The notes: generated from the sequence alone by a model not told the origin. Positions 40,215 to 50,320 are shown, counted from the first letter of the stretch. The stretch: 64,000 nt of DNA from Syngnathus acus (GCF_901709675.1 NW_023590221.1:1-64000); one strand, 5' to 3'. Numbers and translations: made by a program.

Positions 40215-41196
40215 TTCCACTGAGACTTGAACTCTGGTCGCTGGGGTGAGAGTCCTAACCCTAGCCCTAGCTCTAACCTTAACCCTACCTCTTACCCTAA
40301 CCCTAGCCCTAGCTCTAACCTTAACCCTACCTCTTACCCTATTCCTAACCCTAACCCTAGCCCTAGCTCTAACCTTAACCCTACCTCTTACCCTATTCCT
40401 AACCCTAACCCTAGCTCTAACCCTAGCTCTTACCCTATTCCTAACCCTAACCCTAGCTCTAACCCTAACTGTAACCCTAACTCTTACCCTAATCCTAACC
40501 GTAACCCTAGCTCTAATCCTAATCCTAGCTCTTACCCTATTCCTAACCCTAACCCTAGCTCTAACCTTAAACCTAACCCTAACCCTAATCCTAGCTCTTA
40601 CCCTAGCTCTAACCCCTCACCTTTCTTTTTGGCCATTTTTTTCCACTGAGACTTGAACTCAGGTCGCTGGGGTGAGAGTCCTAACCCTAGCCCTAGCTCT
40701 AACCTTAACCCTACCTCTTACCCTAACCCTACCTCTTACCCTATTCCTAACCCTAGCTCTAACCCTATTCCTACCTCAACCCTACCTCTTACCCTATTCC
40801 TAACCCTAGCCCTAGCTCTAACCCTAGCTCTAACCCAACCCTAGCTCTTACCCTATTCCTAACCCTAGCCCTAGCTCTAACCCTAGCTCTTACCCTATTC
40901 CTAACCCTAACCCTAACCCTAGCTCTAACCCTAATCCTTACCCTAGCTCTTACTCTAACCGTAATCCTAACCTTAGCTCTTACCCCTCACCTTTCTTTTT
41001 GGCCATTTTTTTCCATTGAGACTTGAACTCAGGTCGCTGGGGTGAGAGTCCTAACCCTAGCCCTAGCTCTAACCTTAACCCTACCTCTTACCCTAACCCT
41101 AGCCCTAGCCTTAACCCTACCTCTTACCCTAACCCTAACCCTACCTCTTACCCTATTCCTAACCCTAGCAACCCTAACAACCCTAACTCTAGCATA
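40215..41196 (-). repeat. Three units of tRNA 3' half fused to degenerate telomere-like repeats
   Basis: Each unit has TTTGGCCATTTT, then a 40-nt minus-strand tRNA 3' half (40215-40254, 40641-40680, 41011-41050; GACTCTCACC...GTGGAA), then CCCTAA-type repeats (CTAACCCTAGCCCTAGCTCT variants; 40255-40616, 40681-40984, 41051-41196). The tRNA part is cut at the same base each time, at GAGAGTC just 5' of the anticodon loop. Confidence 0.85.
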
Positions 41197-41271
41197 TGGT
41201 ATATGGTATATGGTTTTATGGGGGAGCACACGAGCAACTCTGTTGCAAATTTTTCAAGGATAAGATATTTT

Positions 41272-41343
41272 TGGTCCCACTGGGATTTGAACTCAGGTCG
41301 CTGGGGTGAGAGTACAGAGCACTAACCACTACACTACAGAACC
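41272..41343 (-). tRNA. Array unit 1: Gln body, anticodon CTC
   Basis: 72 nt. Loop CTCTCAC; T stem altered; anticodon stem CTGTA/CCCAG with two mismatches; no TTTT downstream. Possibly a relic. Confidence 0.5.
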
Positions 41344-41438
41344 CACGCCATTACTTCATGGATGTTACCTATATGGTTTTATGGAGCAGCTCACAAGTAA
41401 ATAGTATAGATAGGAATAGGTAAATGCCAAAATACTTG

Positions 41439-41510
41439 AGGTTCCACTGAGACTTGAACTCTGGTCGCTGGGGTGAGAGTCCAGAGCACTAACCACTAGA
41501 GTATGTAACC
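41439..41510 (-). tRNA. Array unit 2: Gln body, anticodon CTC
   Basis: 72 nt; one acceptor mismatch (GGTTACA/TGGAACC) and one T-stem mismatch; TTTT 9 nt downstream. Confidence 0.55.
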
Positions 41511-41605
41511 CACACCATTAATCCATGGAAGTTAGCTATATGGTTTTATGGAGCAGCTCACAAGCAAATAGCATAGATAGGAATAGGTAAATGTCAAAGT
41601 AGTTC

Positions 41606-41677
41606 AGGTTCCACTGAGACTTGAACTCAGGTCACTGGGGTGAGAGACCAGAGCATTAACCACTACACTATGGAACG
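41606..41677 (-). tRNA. Array unit 3: Gln body, anticodon CTC
   Basis: 72 nt; a base change by the anticodon loop (GAGAGACC) weakens the stem, and the acceptor start is changed. Confidence 0.45.
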
Positions 41678-41781
41678 CACACCAATATTCCATGGAAGTT
41701 ACGTATATGGTTTTATGGAGCAGCTCACAAGCCAGATATAGGAATAGTATAAATAGGAATAGGTAAATGCCAAAATAGTTG

Positions 41782-41846
41782 AGGTTCCACTGAGACTTGA
41801 ACGCAGGGGTGAGAGTCTAGAGTACTAACCACTACAGTATGGAACC
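41782..41846 (-). pseudogene. Array unit 4: truncated tRNA relic (CTC)
   Basis: About 7 nt missing on the 3' side between the T arm and anticodon stem; cannot fold as a tRNA. Confidence 0.65.
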
Positions 41847-41941
41847 CACACTATTAATCCATGGAAGTTACCTATATGGTTTTATAGAGCAGCTCACAAG
41901 CAAATAGCATACATGGGAATAGGTAAATGCCAAAATAGTTG

Positions 41942-42013
41942 AGGTTCCACTGAGACTTGAACTCAAGTCGCTGGGGTGAGAGTCCACAGCACAAACCACT
42001 ACAGTATGGAACC
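41942..42013 (-). tRNA. Array unit 5: Gln body, anticodon CTC
   Basis: Acceptor GGTTCCA/TGGAACC perfect; T stem TTGAG/CTCAG paired with one wobble; anticodon stem GTGGA/CCCAG with two mismatches; TTTT downstream. Confidence 0.55.
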
Positions 42014-42112
42014 CACGGCATTACGTCATGGAAGTTACGTATATGGTTTTATGGACCAGCTCACAAGCAAATAGTATATATACATAGGAATAGGTAAATG
42101 CCAAAATAGTTG

Positions 42113-42184
42113 ATGTTCCACTGAGACTTGAACTCCAGTCACTGGGGTGGGAATCCAGAGCACTAACCACTACACTATGGAACG
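42113..42184 (-). tRNA. Array unit 6: Gln body, anticodon CCC
   Basis: The loop reads TTCCCAC, so the formal anticodon is CCC (Gly). Otherwise like its neighbours; probably drifting. Confidence 0.45.
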
Positions 42185-42276
42185 CACGACATTATTTCAT
42201 GGAAGTTACGTATATGGTTTTATGGAGCAGCTCACAAGCCAGTATAGATAGGAATAGGTAAATGCCAAAATAGTTG

Positions 42277-42348
42277 AGGTTCCACTGAGACTTGAACTCA
42301 GGTCGCTGGGGTGAGAGTACAGAGCACTAACCACTACAGTATGGAAAC
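42277..42348 (-). tRNA. Array unit 7: Gln body, anticodon CTC
   Basis: T stem CTGAG/CTCAG pairs 5/5 with a compensatory change relative to tRNA-Gln (CCGAG/CTCGG). Acceptor position 2 is mispaired. Confidence 0.55.
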
Positions 42349-42438
42349 CACACCATTGTTTCATGGAAGTTATGTATATGGTTTTATGGAGCAGCTCACA
42401 AGCATATATATAGGAATAGGCAAATGCCAAAACAGTTG

Positions 42439-42510
42439 AGGTTCCACTGAGACTTGAACTCGGGTCGCTGGGGTGAGAGTCCAGAGCACTTACCACTACA
42501 CTATGGAACT
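42439..42510 (-). tRNA. Array unit 8: Gln body, anticodon CTC
   Basis: Anticodon arm CTGGA-CTCTCAC-CCCAG; first acceptor pair lost (A1-C72); TTTT downstream (CTGTTTTGG). Confidence 0.55.
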
Positions 42511-42593
42511 CATGCCATGGAAGTTACGTATATGGTTTTATAGAGCAGCTCACAAGCAGTATAGATAGGAATAGGTAAATGCAAAAAAGGTTG

Positions 42594-42665
42594 AGGTTCC
42601 ACTGAGACTTGAACTCGGATCAGTGGATTCAGAGTCCAGTGTGCTAACCATTACACTATGGAACC
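42594..42665 (-). tRNA. Array unit 9: tRNA-Gln (anticodon CTG)
   Basis: 72 nt. Loop CTCTGAA gives CTG; acceptor GGTTCCA/TGGAACC perfect; a T6 run follows within 12 nt on its strand (CAACCTTTTTTGC). T stem CCGAG/CTCAG has one mismatch. This is the closest to a standard tRNA-Gln in the array and may show its ancestral state. Confidence 0.65.
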
Positions 42666-42878
42666 ACAAGGTCCAGACCATGGCAGGCATATGCTGGTGT
42701 GGGAGCCAGAAGTTTTGAATTCTTTTTTTTTTTTTTTCTTCTTTTTTTTTAATTGCTAATGTGTCAATTGCTGGGCATCTGAAACCAGTTTTTCCAGTGT
42801 CCAGAGACCAGCTATTCCAATTTAGTCCCATAATTGGCTTTCTGTACAGCGCACAAGTGGCAGGGAAGTCTGGGAGTA

Positions 42879-43365
42879 CAGTCAAACCTCGGTTTTCGAA
42901 CGTCCCGGTTCTCGAACAAATCGGAATTCGAACAAAGAAATTCGAGATTTTTTTGCTTCGGTTGTCCAACAAAATTCGGAGGTTGAACCTCGCAAGATGA
43001 GCCGAAAGGACCCGAGAAAACCCGACCGCGCGGCCCGGATGCCGACTGACTCCGTTCGTTATTGTAATTTCGTTACTTTGAGGATTGTATTAACCCCTAA
43101 TCATGCCTCCAAAGAAAGCAAGTGGGAGCAGTAAAGCCATCCTAAAACACAAAGGCGCTCTTTAAGCAATGCGACAGTGAGCGCCCGGCGCGCTGCGGTT
43201 GCCCGACCGCACCAAATTAAGCTCCCTGCGCACTGAGATCCACTTAAATTTTAGAAAGTACATCAGAACTTTAAAAATATTTTCTAGATTTCAGCGACGG
43301 CTCTGTCACAATAATGCGACCAGCGCGGTGCAGTTGGGCGGTCGGCGGCACGCTACGGTTGAGCG
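42879..43365 (+). mobile_element. pogo/Tigger-like non-autonomous element, left part
   Basis: TA followed by CAGTCAAACCTCGGTTTTCG. The interior matches 57075-57642, including a short frame start (MPPKKASGSSKAI) at 43103 with a stop soon after. It runs into a CTCTCG-rich repeat at about 43366 without a right terminal repeat. Confidence 0.72.
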
Positions 43366-43445
43366 TTCTCTCTCGCTCTCGCTCTCTCTCGCGCTCTCTC
43401 TTGCTCTCTCTCTCTCTCTCTCGCACTCTTTCTCGCTCTCTCTCA

Positions 43446-43524
<79 letters not shown>
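43366..43524. repeat. (CTCTCG)n and (AC)n microsatellites
   Basis: Pyrimidine-rich CTCTCG/CTCTCT run to about 43450, then a pure AC run to 43524, directly at the 3' end of the next LINE. Confidence 0.9.
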
Positions 43525-43525
<1 letters not shown>

Positions 43526-46500
43526 ATCATCGGCGGACACTCGGGACGAGTATGACTGTCTTCTTCTCAGGGTCGTCTACTTGTGGGTCCGCAGGTGGGC
43601 GTAGAGGCCGATCCGGGATCCACATATTTTTGTGCAGTGTGGGCAGGGGAAAGTGGTGGTGGGTTGTGGTCGTGCTGGAGCCTGTTTTTGTCTTTCCTTA
43701 CGGAGTTGTTGTTTGGTTTCTGGGACACGGCGGAGTTCCTTTTCATGATGTGCTGCCCCTTCTTGCACCGCTACCCTCCAGCAGTTCCTGTTCAAGGCGA
43801 TGCGCTCCCAGTCCTGAGATGTTATTTGGAATTTCTTGAGACTGGTCTTGAGGTTGTCCTTAAAACGTTTCTTTTGCCCGCCCGGGGCTCGCGGACCTCT
43901 CTCCAGCTGGGAGTATAACATCTGTTTGGGGAGGCGGGTGTCAGCCATGCGGATGAGATGTCCTGTCCATCGGAGTTGGTGCTGCATTATTAAGGTGGTG
44001 ATGCTCGGTATCCTGGCTTCCTCCAGAACGCTGATGTTTGTGCGTCTGTCCTCCCATTTGATCCTGAGTATTTTCCTCAAGGTTCTCTGGTGGTGTTGTT
44101 CAAGAGCTCTTAGTTGCCTGCTGTAGGTTGTCCATGATTCTGCCCCATAAAGTAAGGTGGGGAGAACCACAGCTTTGTAAACCAGGAGGTTGGTGTCAAC
44201 CCGGAGGTCTCTGTCTTTAAAGACTCTTTTCCGCAGTCTGGCATACGCTCCACTGGCACAGCTCAGGCGATGGTTGACCTCAGAGTCAATGTCCGCTTTG
44301 GAGGAGAGAAGGCAGCCGAGGTAGGGGAAGTGGTGAACATATTCAAGTGCAGTGTTGTCCACATTTATGATGGGCGGAGTAGATGGCTGGTTGGGTGGGG
44401 GTTGATGTAGCACCTGGGTCTTCTTGATGTTCACGGTCAGACCCAGGGCTCTGTATGCCTTAGCGAAGGAGTTCAGGATGCCCTGGAGGTCTTCTGCAGA
44501 GTGTGCTGCAATGGCATTATCGTCTGCATACTGAAGCTCCACGACCGTGGTGGTTCTGATCTTGGTTTTGGCTTTGAACCTGTTAAGGTTGAAGAGCCTG
44601 CCATCAGTTCTGTACCAAATTGGGATTCCGTGTGGTAGTTCTTCGTTGATGAGGTGGAGTATGGCGGCAATGAACACAGAGAACAGGGTGGGTGCAATGA
44701 TGCATCCCTGTTTGACCCCTGTCTCTACAGTGAAAGGCTCAGTCAAGGAGCTGTTGTTGAGCACTGTGGCTGTCATTCCGTCATGTAATAAACGCAGTAT
44801 TCTGACGTATTTATCCGGGCAACCATACTTCAGAAGGATTTTGTCAGGTCTATGAAAGCCATGAACAAAGGCTGTTTATGCTCACGGCATTATTCCTAGA
44901 GTTGGCGTGCTGTAAAAATCATGTCTGCAGTGCCTCTAGATGGGCGAAAACCGCACTGCGATTCTGGGAGAACTTCCTCAGACAGTGGCAGTAGGCGATT
45001 GGCAAGAACACGAGCAAGTACTTTGCCAACTGTTGAAAGGAGCGAGATGCCCCTATAGTTTCCGCAATCCGCTTTGTCCCCTTTCTTGAAAATGGTCACT
45101 ATCAGAGCATCCCTGTGCTCCGAGGGGAGTACTTCTTTTTCCCAGACCTTCAGAAAGAAGGAATGGAGGTGGCGCTGGAGCTCTACTCCACCTTCCTTTA
45201 GGACCTGAGCTGGGATCCCATCTGGCCCAGAGGCCTTGTTGTTCTTCAGGCTCCTGATGGCATCTTGGACCTCTGCTAAAGTGGGAGGTTCACCCATGTC
45301 TTCCCTGATGGGACTCTGAGGGATGTGACTGAGGAAATCTGACTGAGTTGTGCTGTCACGGTTGAGGAGTTCCTGAAAGTGCTCTCTCCACCGGTTGTTT
45401 ATGGACTCATTGTCCTTCAACAGCTCCTGCCCGTCTTTAGAGCGTAGGGGGTTTTGGCCGCGATGGCTTGGGCCGTAGACAGCCTTAGTAGCGCTGAAAA
45501 AGCCTCTGGTGTCACCAGAGTCTGACAAACTCTAGATTTCCAGTGCCCTTTCTGTCCACCAGGAGTTTTTAATCTGTCTCACCCGGCTCTGGACGTCAGC
45601 CTTGGCTCTGGAGTTAGCCTGTCTCTTTGCTGTGCAGGTGATGTCATTTTGCCAGACACGAAAGGTTTCCCTTTTCTTGGAGATGAGCTGTTCTATCTCC
45701 GTGTCGTTCTCATCAAACCAGTCCTGATGCTTTCTGGCCTTGTACCCGAGAGTGGCACGGCAGGTGTCGAGGATGGAAGACTTGAGCAGGCTCCAGTGTT
45801 CGTCAATGTCCTCAGGGTATTCCTGATTGAGGCTTTCTCCAAGAGAGGCCTGAAACTGCTGCAGGGCGGCAGTTTTGTTCAGGGTCTCAAGGTTTAGTCT
45901 CTGCCGGCTCAGCTTCTTTTGCAGTCTCCTCTTCCTCTTGAGTCTGATGGACATCGTGGATCGTATCAGGCGGTGATCTGTCCAGCAGGCCTCTGAATCC
46001 ATCATGGCTTTTGTGATGCTCACGTCGCGCTGATCCCTGGCCCTGACAATGACATAGTCAATAAGATGCCATTGTTTAGAACGAGGGTGTCTCCATGAAC
46101 CATTGAGTTTGTTCTTCTGGCGAAAGATGGTATTGGTGATGGTAAGGTCGTATTGAGCACATTTGCTAAGAAGCAAAACCCCATTGGAGTTGATGTTTCC
46201 AATGCCTTCCTTTCCAATGGTGCCCTTCCAGAGGTGGTGGTCTCGGCCCACCAGGCATTGAAATCTCCCAATATAATAATCTTGTCCTCCTTGGGGATTT
46301 TTGACAATACCTCATCCAGACAGGCATATAAGGCCTCTTTTTTGTCCTCATCGGAAACGAGGGTAGGTGCATAAGCACTAAGAACTGTTGCCGTCATCTA
46401 ACATCCACCGCCTGATGTGCCAGCTTGTGACTAGGGGCTTCCAGACTTCACAATCCTGCCCCCGTTGCCACTTACTGGTCGCCACAGGACTTTAATCCGG

Positions 46501-46740
46501 GATGTAAAGTGGACTCCCTGAAAAAGACGCCTGTGCGTGACTTTGTTTAAAGTGGGGAGACTGGTGCACAGACAGTCACCACACTGTCCTTGACAGATCG
46601 GGGTCAGAGTCCAGTGGCAAGGAGACCAAGACGACTGGTGACCCTTTTCTGCTGCAGCCTTCATCCGCCTTCCCAGCCGTTGTGACGCCACCCCTTAGGT
46701 CAGCTATCATCCTCCGCCTGGTCCACCGTTGAGGTCTTCA
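43525..46740 (-). mobile_element. LINE with C-terminal zinc finger, internally deleted
   Basis: Minus strand. The 5' leader (46400-46740) matches the leader of the LINE at the right edge (63000-63300). The N-terminal half of the endonuclease is missing: the leader jumps to the ATGACGGCAACAGTT codons at 46397, while the right-edge copy has about 540 bp between these points. The frame is broken into at least four pieces. Confidence 0.75.
43577..46397 (-). pseudogene. LINE endonuclease/RT with C2H2 finger, broken frame
   Basis: Pieces: 46020-46397 (YAPT, ILGDFNAWW), 45532-46251 (NSNGVLLLSKCAQYDLTITNTIF, IDYVIVRARDQRDV, WTDHRLI; basic linker), 44896-45528 (SGPDGIPAQVLKEGG, IVTIFKKGDKADCGNYRGISLLST, CGFRPSRGTADMIF), 43577-44776 (TGVKQGCIIAPTLFSVF, LQYADDNAIAAHS, LGCLLSSKADIDSEVNHRLS, YGAESWTTY) and at the C-terminus one Cys2His2 finger (FPCPHCTKICGSRIGLYAHLRTHK). 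The catalytic YADD is intact. Breaks lie near 44830-44895, 45529 and 46020-46250. Clade not assigned; the C-terminal finger is seen in some I/Nimb-like LINEs. Confidence 0.78.
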
Positions 46741-47121
46741 CTATTTTACCCATAGCTGGAGCTGTTTACCCACAGTGGTTGATGGGCAGTAGGGCGTGTC
46801 CACACACCGGTGGGCCTACATGCCACATCTCTGGGGCCCACTGCTGCTCCGAGATCCTGCACAACTTAGCCTGGGACCACAAGGTGCCAGTTGCCGTGTG
46901 TGGCCACGAGGAGGCGTGTGCAAGTCTTGGCAATGGAGAGGCTGTGTACCGGCTTATACACTCGGCTCCTCTTTTCACCCCCGGAAACAGAGGGCTAGCC
47001 GGTGGCGGTAGCTGAAAGCAGAAAAGTGGCAAGCAGACGCAGCATGCAGCATGCACAAACTACAGGCACTACGACTCCAACACGACTGCACTGACGCATC
47101 ACACGCCCTGTGTGCTGATGG

Positions 47122-47124
<3 letters not shown>
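46741..47124. other. Unassigned stretch between LINE leader and microsatellite
   Basis: Contains CACACACCGGTGGGCC and TGGGCCTACATGCC, similar to the LINE leader at 3900-3960, so it may be further LINE 5' sequence. No frame is convincing. Confidence 0.35.
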
Positions 47125-47189
<65 letters not shown>

Positions 47190-48140
47190 CACACACACAC
47201 ACAGGGCAGTGACTCTCCAATACACATAGATACCAAATGGTCAGGTGAAGCTTTCCCGCCTTTTCCGGACAGTATAAAACCTTCTGACCTGGAGACCTGA
47301 CCTAGTGTTGTTACATCTGCTGAAGTGCCATGTGCATTGACCGGCCATTAAACAACCCAAGATCTTGCCAATAAAGAACCAACCGTTACTCCACATCTTA
47401 GTTTTCCTGACCCAACAACAGACATCATCAACAACATGCAACAGCCGTTGGTGGAATCGAACCCGCACTTTCCTAACTGTGAAGCGGACGTGCTAACCAG
47501 TGTACCACCGAGCCGCCAAAGAGTATAAATATTACTATGTTGAGTCAAATACAAGACAGATTACAGATTTAAAACCACCCTTCGACGAGGATGGGAATCC
47601 ATGCGTGCAGAGCACAGCGGATTATCAATCCATCGCCTTAAACTCTCGGCCACCTCATCGTGGACAACTTGTGTTGACACATCACATTATGTACGTTGTG
47701 CCAAGATACTTTGGATGTGAAGATAATGAAAATCCGGCGAGGATGTGATATGAAATGATGAGTGGAGAGCACAATGGGGTAGCAACACATCGCCTGAATA
47801 TCTCAGCCACCGCATCTCATGCATGAGTTGTATGGGCGACATGATATGGTATGTACGGTGTGGTATAAGCCGCAAGGTAATATGATACAATACTTTAGAT
47901 GTGAAACGAAGAAGAGATAAGCCACAAAAGAAGTGACACTGCCAACAAAGAAAAACGTTTTTTCAATGTTGTCTCACCCCAAATCTTTGGGATTATCGGA
48001 TCTGCGCAGTTGGATAATTCCACCAACATTTTAACATCAACATTCTTTCATGGTCTGCCTGGGTGTCCTGGCTGAAGATCCTAAAGGTTTTGAATTCATT
48101 TTATGATTCCGCATATAAGCCATGATCGTATAGTGATAAG
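47125..48140 (-). repeat. tRNA-Ser / LTR-like module, copy C (inverted, lacks the pogo insert)
   Basis: Inverted relative to 56570-58075 and 61588-62961. From right to left: His stub, a TTCTTTCATGGTC block, decayed tRNA-Ser (47735-47830), tRNA-Ser-like (47583-47659), tRNA-like (47444-47517), LTR-like (47206-47443), AC run (47125-47203). The TCTGTAATCTG sequence at 47560-47580 is continuous here, whereas a pogo-like element sits at that point in copies A and B. Confidence 0.78.
47583..47659 (-). pseudogene. tRNA-Ser-like, anticodon read GAT
   Basis: Body of tRNA-Ser, but the loop is TTGATAA in place of TTGCTAA and the 3' side of the anticodon stem is TCCGC; the variable arm is kept. Probably decayed. 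Confidence 0.6.
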
Positions 48141-48252
48141 TACCGTAAATTCCGGACTATAAGCCGCGGCTTTTTTCCCAAATTTTGAACCCTGCGGTTT
48201 ATAGTCAGGTGCGGCTTATATAAGGATTTTTTCGTGATTTTTGTGATGACTT
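48119..48252 (+). repeat. tRNA-His 5' stub interrupted by an 'ACCGTA...GGACTATAAG' MITE
   Basis: 48119-48142 reads GCCATGATCGTATAGTGATAAGTA, a tRNA-His start, then switches to CCGTAAATTCCGGACTATAAGCC with an internal CGGTTTATAGTC inverted copy. The right end is cut by a LINE 3' fragment. Confidence 0.6.
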
Positions 48253-49835
48253 GATCACTTCAAGATTCAAGAGTTTTTTATTCGCCATGTTTGAGCGTGC
48301 CAAACAAGGAATTTGACTTCGGTAAAACACACCCTCTGTTCAACATTTAGGTGACTAACAACACTCAGGACATGTGAAAAATGGCAAAACCAAACAAAAA
48401 AAAAATAATAATTTTCACTTTTATACACTGCGGTATCTTGAAGAAAAAAACAACAACAAAAATACTATTTTGAAACACTACTATGGCTGCTGCTTATTCT
48501 GGCTGTGTTGCTTGTGACTATTATTCAAGATTCAAGAGTTTTTATTCGCCATGTTTGAGCGTGCCAAACAAGGAATTTGACTTCGGTAAAACACACCCTC
48601 TGTTCAACATTTAGGTGACTAACAACACTCAGGACATGTGAATAATGGCAAAAACAGTGTAGACAAATTCAAAAAGGTGTGAAGAGCAGGATGTTATTGC
48701 ACAGTAATGACTCTGAGACTCTATGAGTGGTGTGAGTTCATCAGAGCAACAGCCTGGGGGAAGAAGATGTCTCTGTGTCTGCTGGTTTTGGCGTACCGAG
48801 CTCTATAACGCCGTCCGGAGGGGAGTAGTTCAAACAGACTGCAACCTGGGTGAGAAGGGTCTGTAGAGATGTTCCTTGCACGTTTCCTGGTCCTGGACAG
48901 GTACAAGTCTTGGATAGATGGGAGGTTGATTCCAATGATCTTTTCTGCAGTCCTGATTGTCCGTTGCAGTCTGTGCTTGTCTTGTTTGGAGGCTGATCCA
49001 AACCAGACAGTGATGGAGGTGCAGAGGACAGACTGGATGATGGCAGTGTAGAAGGTCTTCAGAAGCTCTCGCGGCAGGTTGAACTTCTTGAGCTGTCTCA
49101 GGAAGTACAGCCTCTGCTGGGCCTTCTTCCGGACAGAGTCTATGAGGCCGGTCCATTTCGGGTCGCGAGAGATTGTGGTTCCCAGGAACTTGAAGGTGTC
49201 TGTGGAGAGAATAGTATTACTGCGGATAGTGAGGGGTAAAAGTGGTGAAGGGTCTCGCCTGAAATCCACTGTCATCTCCACGGTCTTGAGCGGGTTCAGC
49301 TCCAGATGAGAGTCTGTGCCCCTCTGGTGGGACACGTTACGTGCTGTCTGTATCTGGGCAGTTCGTGTGCGAGGTTCGCCCTGTTAAGATCACCCAGAAC
49401 AATGATTAGTGAGTTTGGTAGAAGTTTCTCCATGTCTGTTACCTGGTCAGCCAGCATCTGCGTGGCTTCACTCGCACGTGCGTGTGGTGGGATGTAAACA
49501 GCCGCCATGACGATCGAGGAGAACTCCCGTGGTGAATAGAACGGCCGGCAGTTTATGAAAAGTGTTTCTAGGAGAGGGCTGCAAAACTCTTTCAACACCG
49601 TGACATCAGTACACCAACGTTCATTAATGTAGAAACAGAGACCACCTCCCTTTGATTTTCCGGAGAGCTCCGCGCTGCGATCTGCTCGCGTTAGCCTGAA
49701 CCCGGCTAGCTCCACGGCGTGGTGGGGGGTTCGTTCGCTGAGCCACGTTTCCACAAAGCACAGCGCGGCCGATCTGCTGAAGTCCGTGTTCCTTGAAGTG
49801 AGGAGCAGCAGTTCGTCCATCTTGTTCGCCAGGGA
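48253..49835 (-). mobile_element. L2-type LINE, deletion derivative, with doubled 3' end
   Basis: The 3' UTR segment (TTCAAGAGTTTTTATTCGCCATGTTTGAGCGTGCC) occurs twice, at 48258-48400 and 48527-48670, so two copies inserted next to each other. The inner copy carries coding sequence: 48721-49305 (RT C-terminus) joined directly to 49310-49820 (endonuclease). Confidence 0.75.
48721..49820 (-). pseudogene. L2-type LINE: endonuclease fused to RT C-terminus by internal deletion
   Basis: The endonuclease part (49310-49820) shows FVETWLSERTP, GGGLCFYINERWC, IVLGDLNRANL and CPTRGAQTL. It then jumps near 49305-49320 to the RT C-terminal part (LELNPLKTVEMTVDFRR, FKFLGTTIS, QRLYFLRQLKKFN, LFELLPSGRRYR). 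The whole catalytic RT core is gone, about 1.2 kb by comparison with copy 2 at 30854-33844. A frameshift accompanies the junction. Confidence 0.78.
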
Positions 49836-50203
49836 GCGGACATTCGCCAGATGATATTATGAGCTTTAGTAGGAATGCACGCTAGGTGACCTGCGTCAAA
49901 GGGCTCTAAACCCTTTCTCTTACTCTGCCATGTGACTCAGAGATTACACAAAGCAGTGGCGCTGTTTGGACCATCTGCATTGTATTAAAACCCAATCAAT
50001 CAGCATTTAAATTCAATTCTTCTGACATTTTGCTCACCAAAAACAAGTTGTAATGAACGTGAACTTTTAATGCATTTTATTCAGAAGGTTACTTTGAACC
50101 CCGAGGCTTGAATGGCGGCGCGGCGTATTTATGGATTTTACGGCCTCCAGGGGGCCCTCTAGCAGGAAGCAAGTCGCTCTTGCTTCTTATTATTCTTATT
50201 ATT
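49836..50203. other. Unassigned sequence
   Basis: I see no frame, RNA gene or terminal repeats in this stretch. Confidence 0.3.
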
Positions 50204-50250
50204 ATTATTTCTTCTTCGTCTGTCTCGCTGACAGACGAAGAAGAAATAAT
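50204..50250. repeat. Perfect 21-bp inverted repeat with 5-nt loop
   Basis: Arms 50204-50224 and 50230-50250 (CTTCTTCGTCTGTC / GACAGACGAAGAAG core) pair completely; the loop is TCGCT. Confidence 0.9.
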
Positions 50251-50320
50251 GCGCCGAAGAAGACGTGCTAGTTTTTTTTAATCCAGCCCTATTAGTCTTG
50301 TGTAAATGACAAATTATTTG

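Larger units (their letters stand above)
41197..42665 (-). repeat. Tandem array of nine tRNA-Gln-bodied units, about 165 bp each
   Basis: Each unit has a minus-strand 72-nt tRNA-like sequence and a spacer with CATGGAAGTTA(C)GTATATGGTTTTATGGAGCAGCTCACAAGC and GGAATAGGTAAATGCCAAAATAG. Seven of nine carry anticodon CTC (Glu), one CCC and one CTG (Gln). Most have TTTT about 9 nt downstream of the tRNA on its own strand (AACTATTTTGGC), a possible polymerase III stop. Confidence 0.85.

Noticed and set aside
40255-41196. CRISPR-like array
   Set aside because: The repeats are short, continuous and diverged without unique spacers, and the genome is a vertebrate's.
40227-41263. Pro-Asn-Ser and Leu-Thr repeat frames
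   Set aside because: They are translations of the degenerate telomere-like repeat; no start context or domain.
41197-42665. CRISPR-like spacing of ~165-bp units
   Set aside because: The repeated 72-nt parts fold as tRNAs and the spacers are also repeated.
43199-43604. Ser-Leu and Thr-His rich frames
   Set aside because: They are translations of CTCTCG and AC microsatellites.
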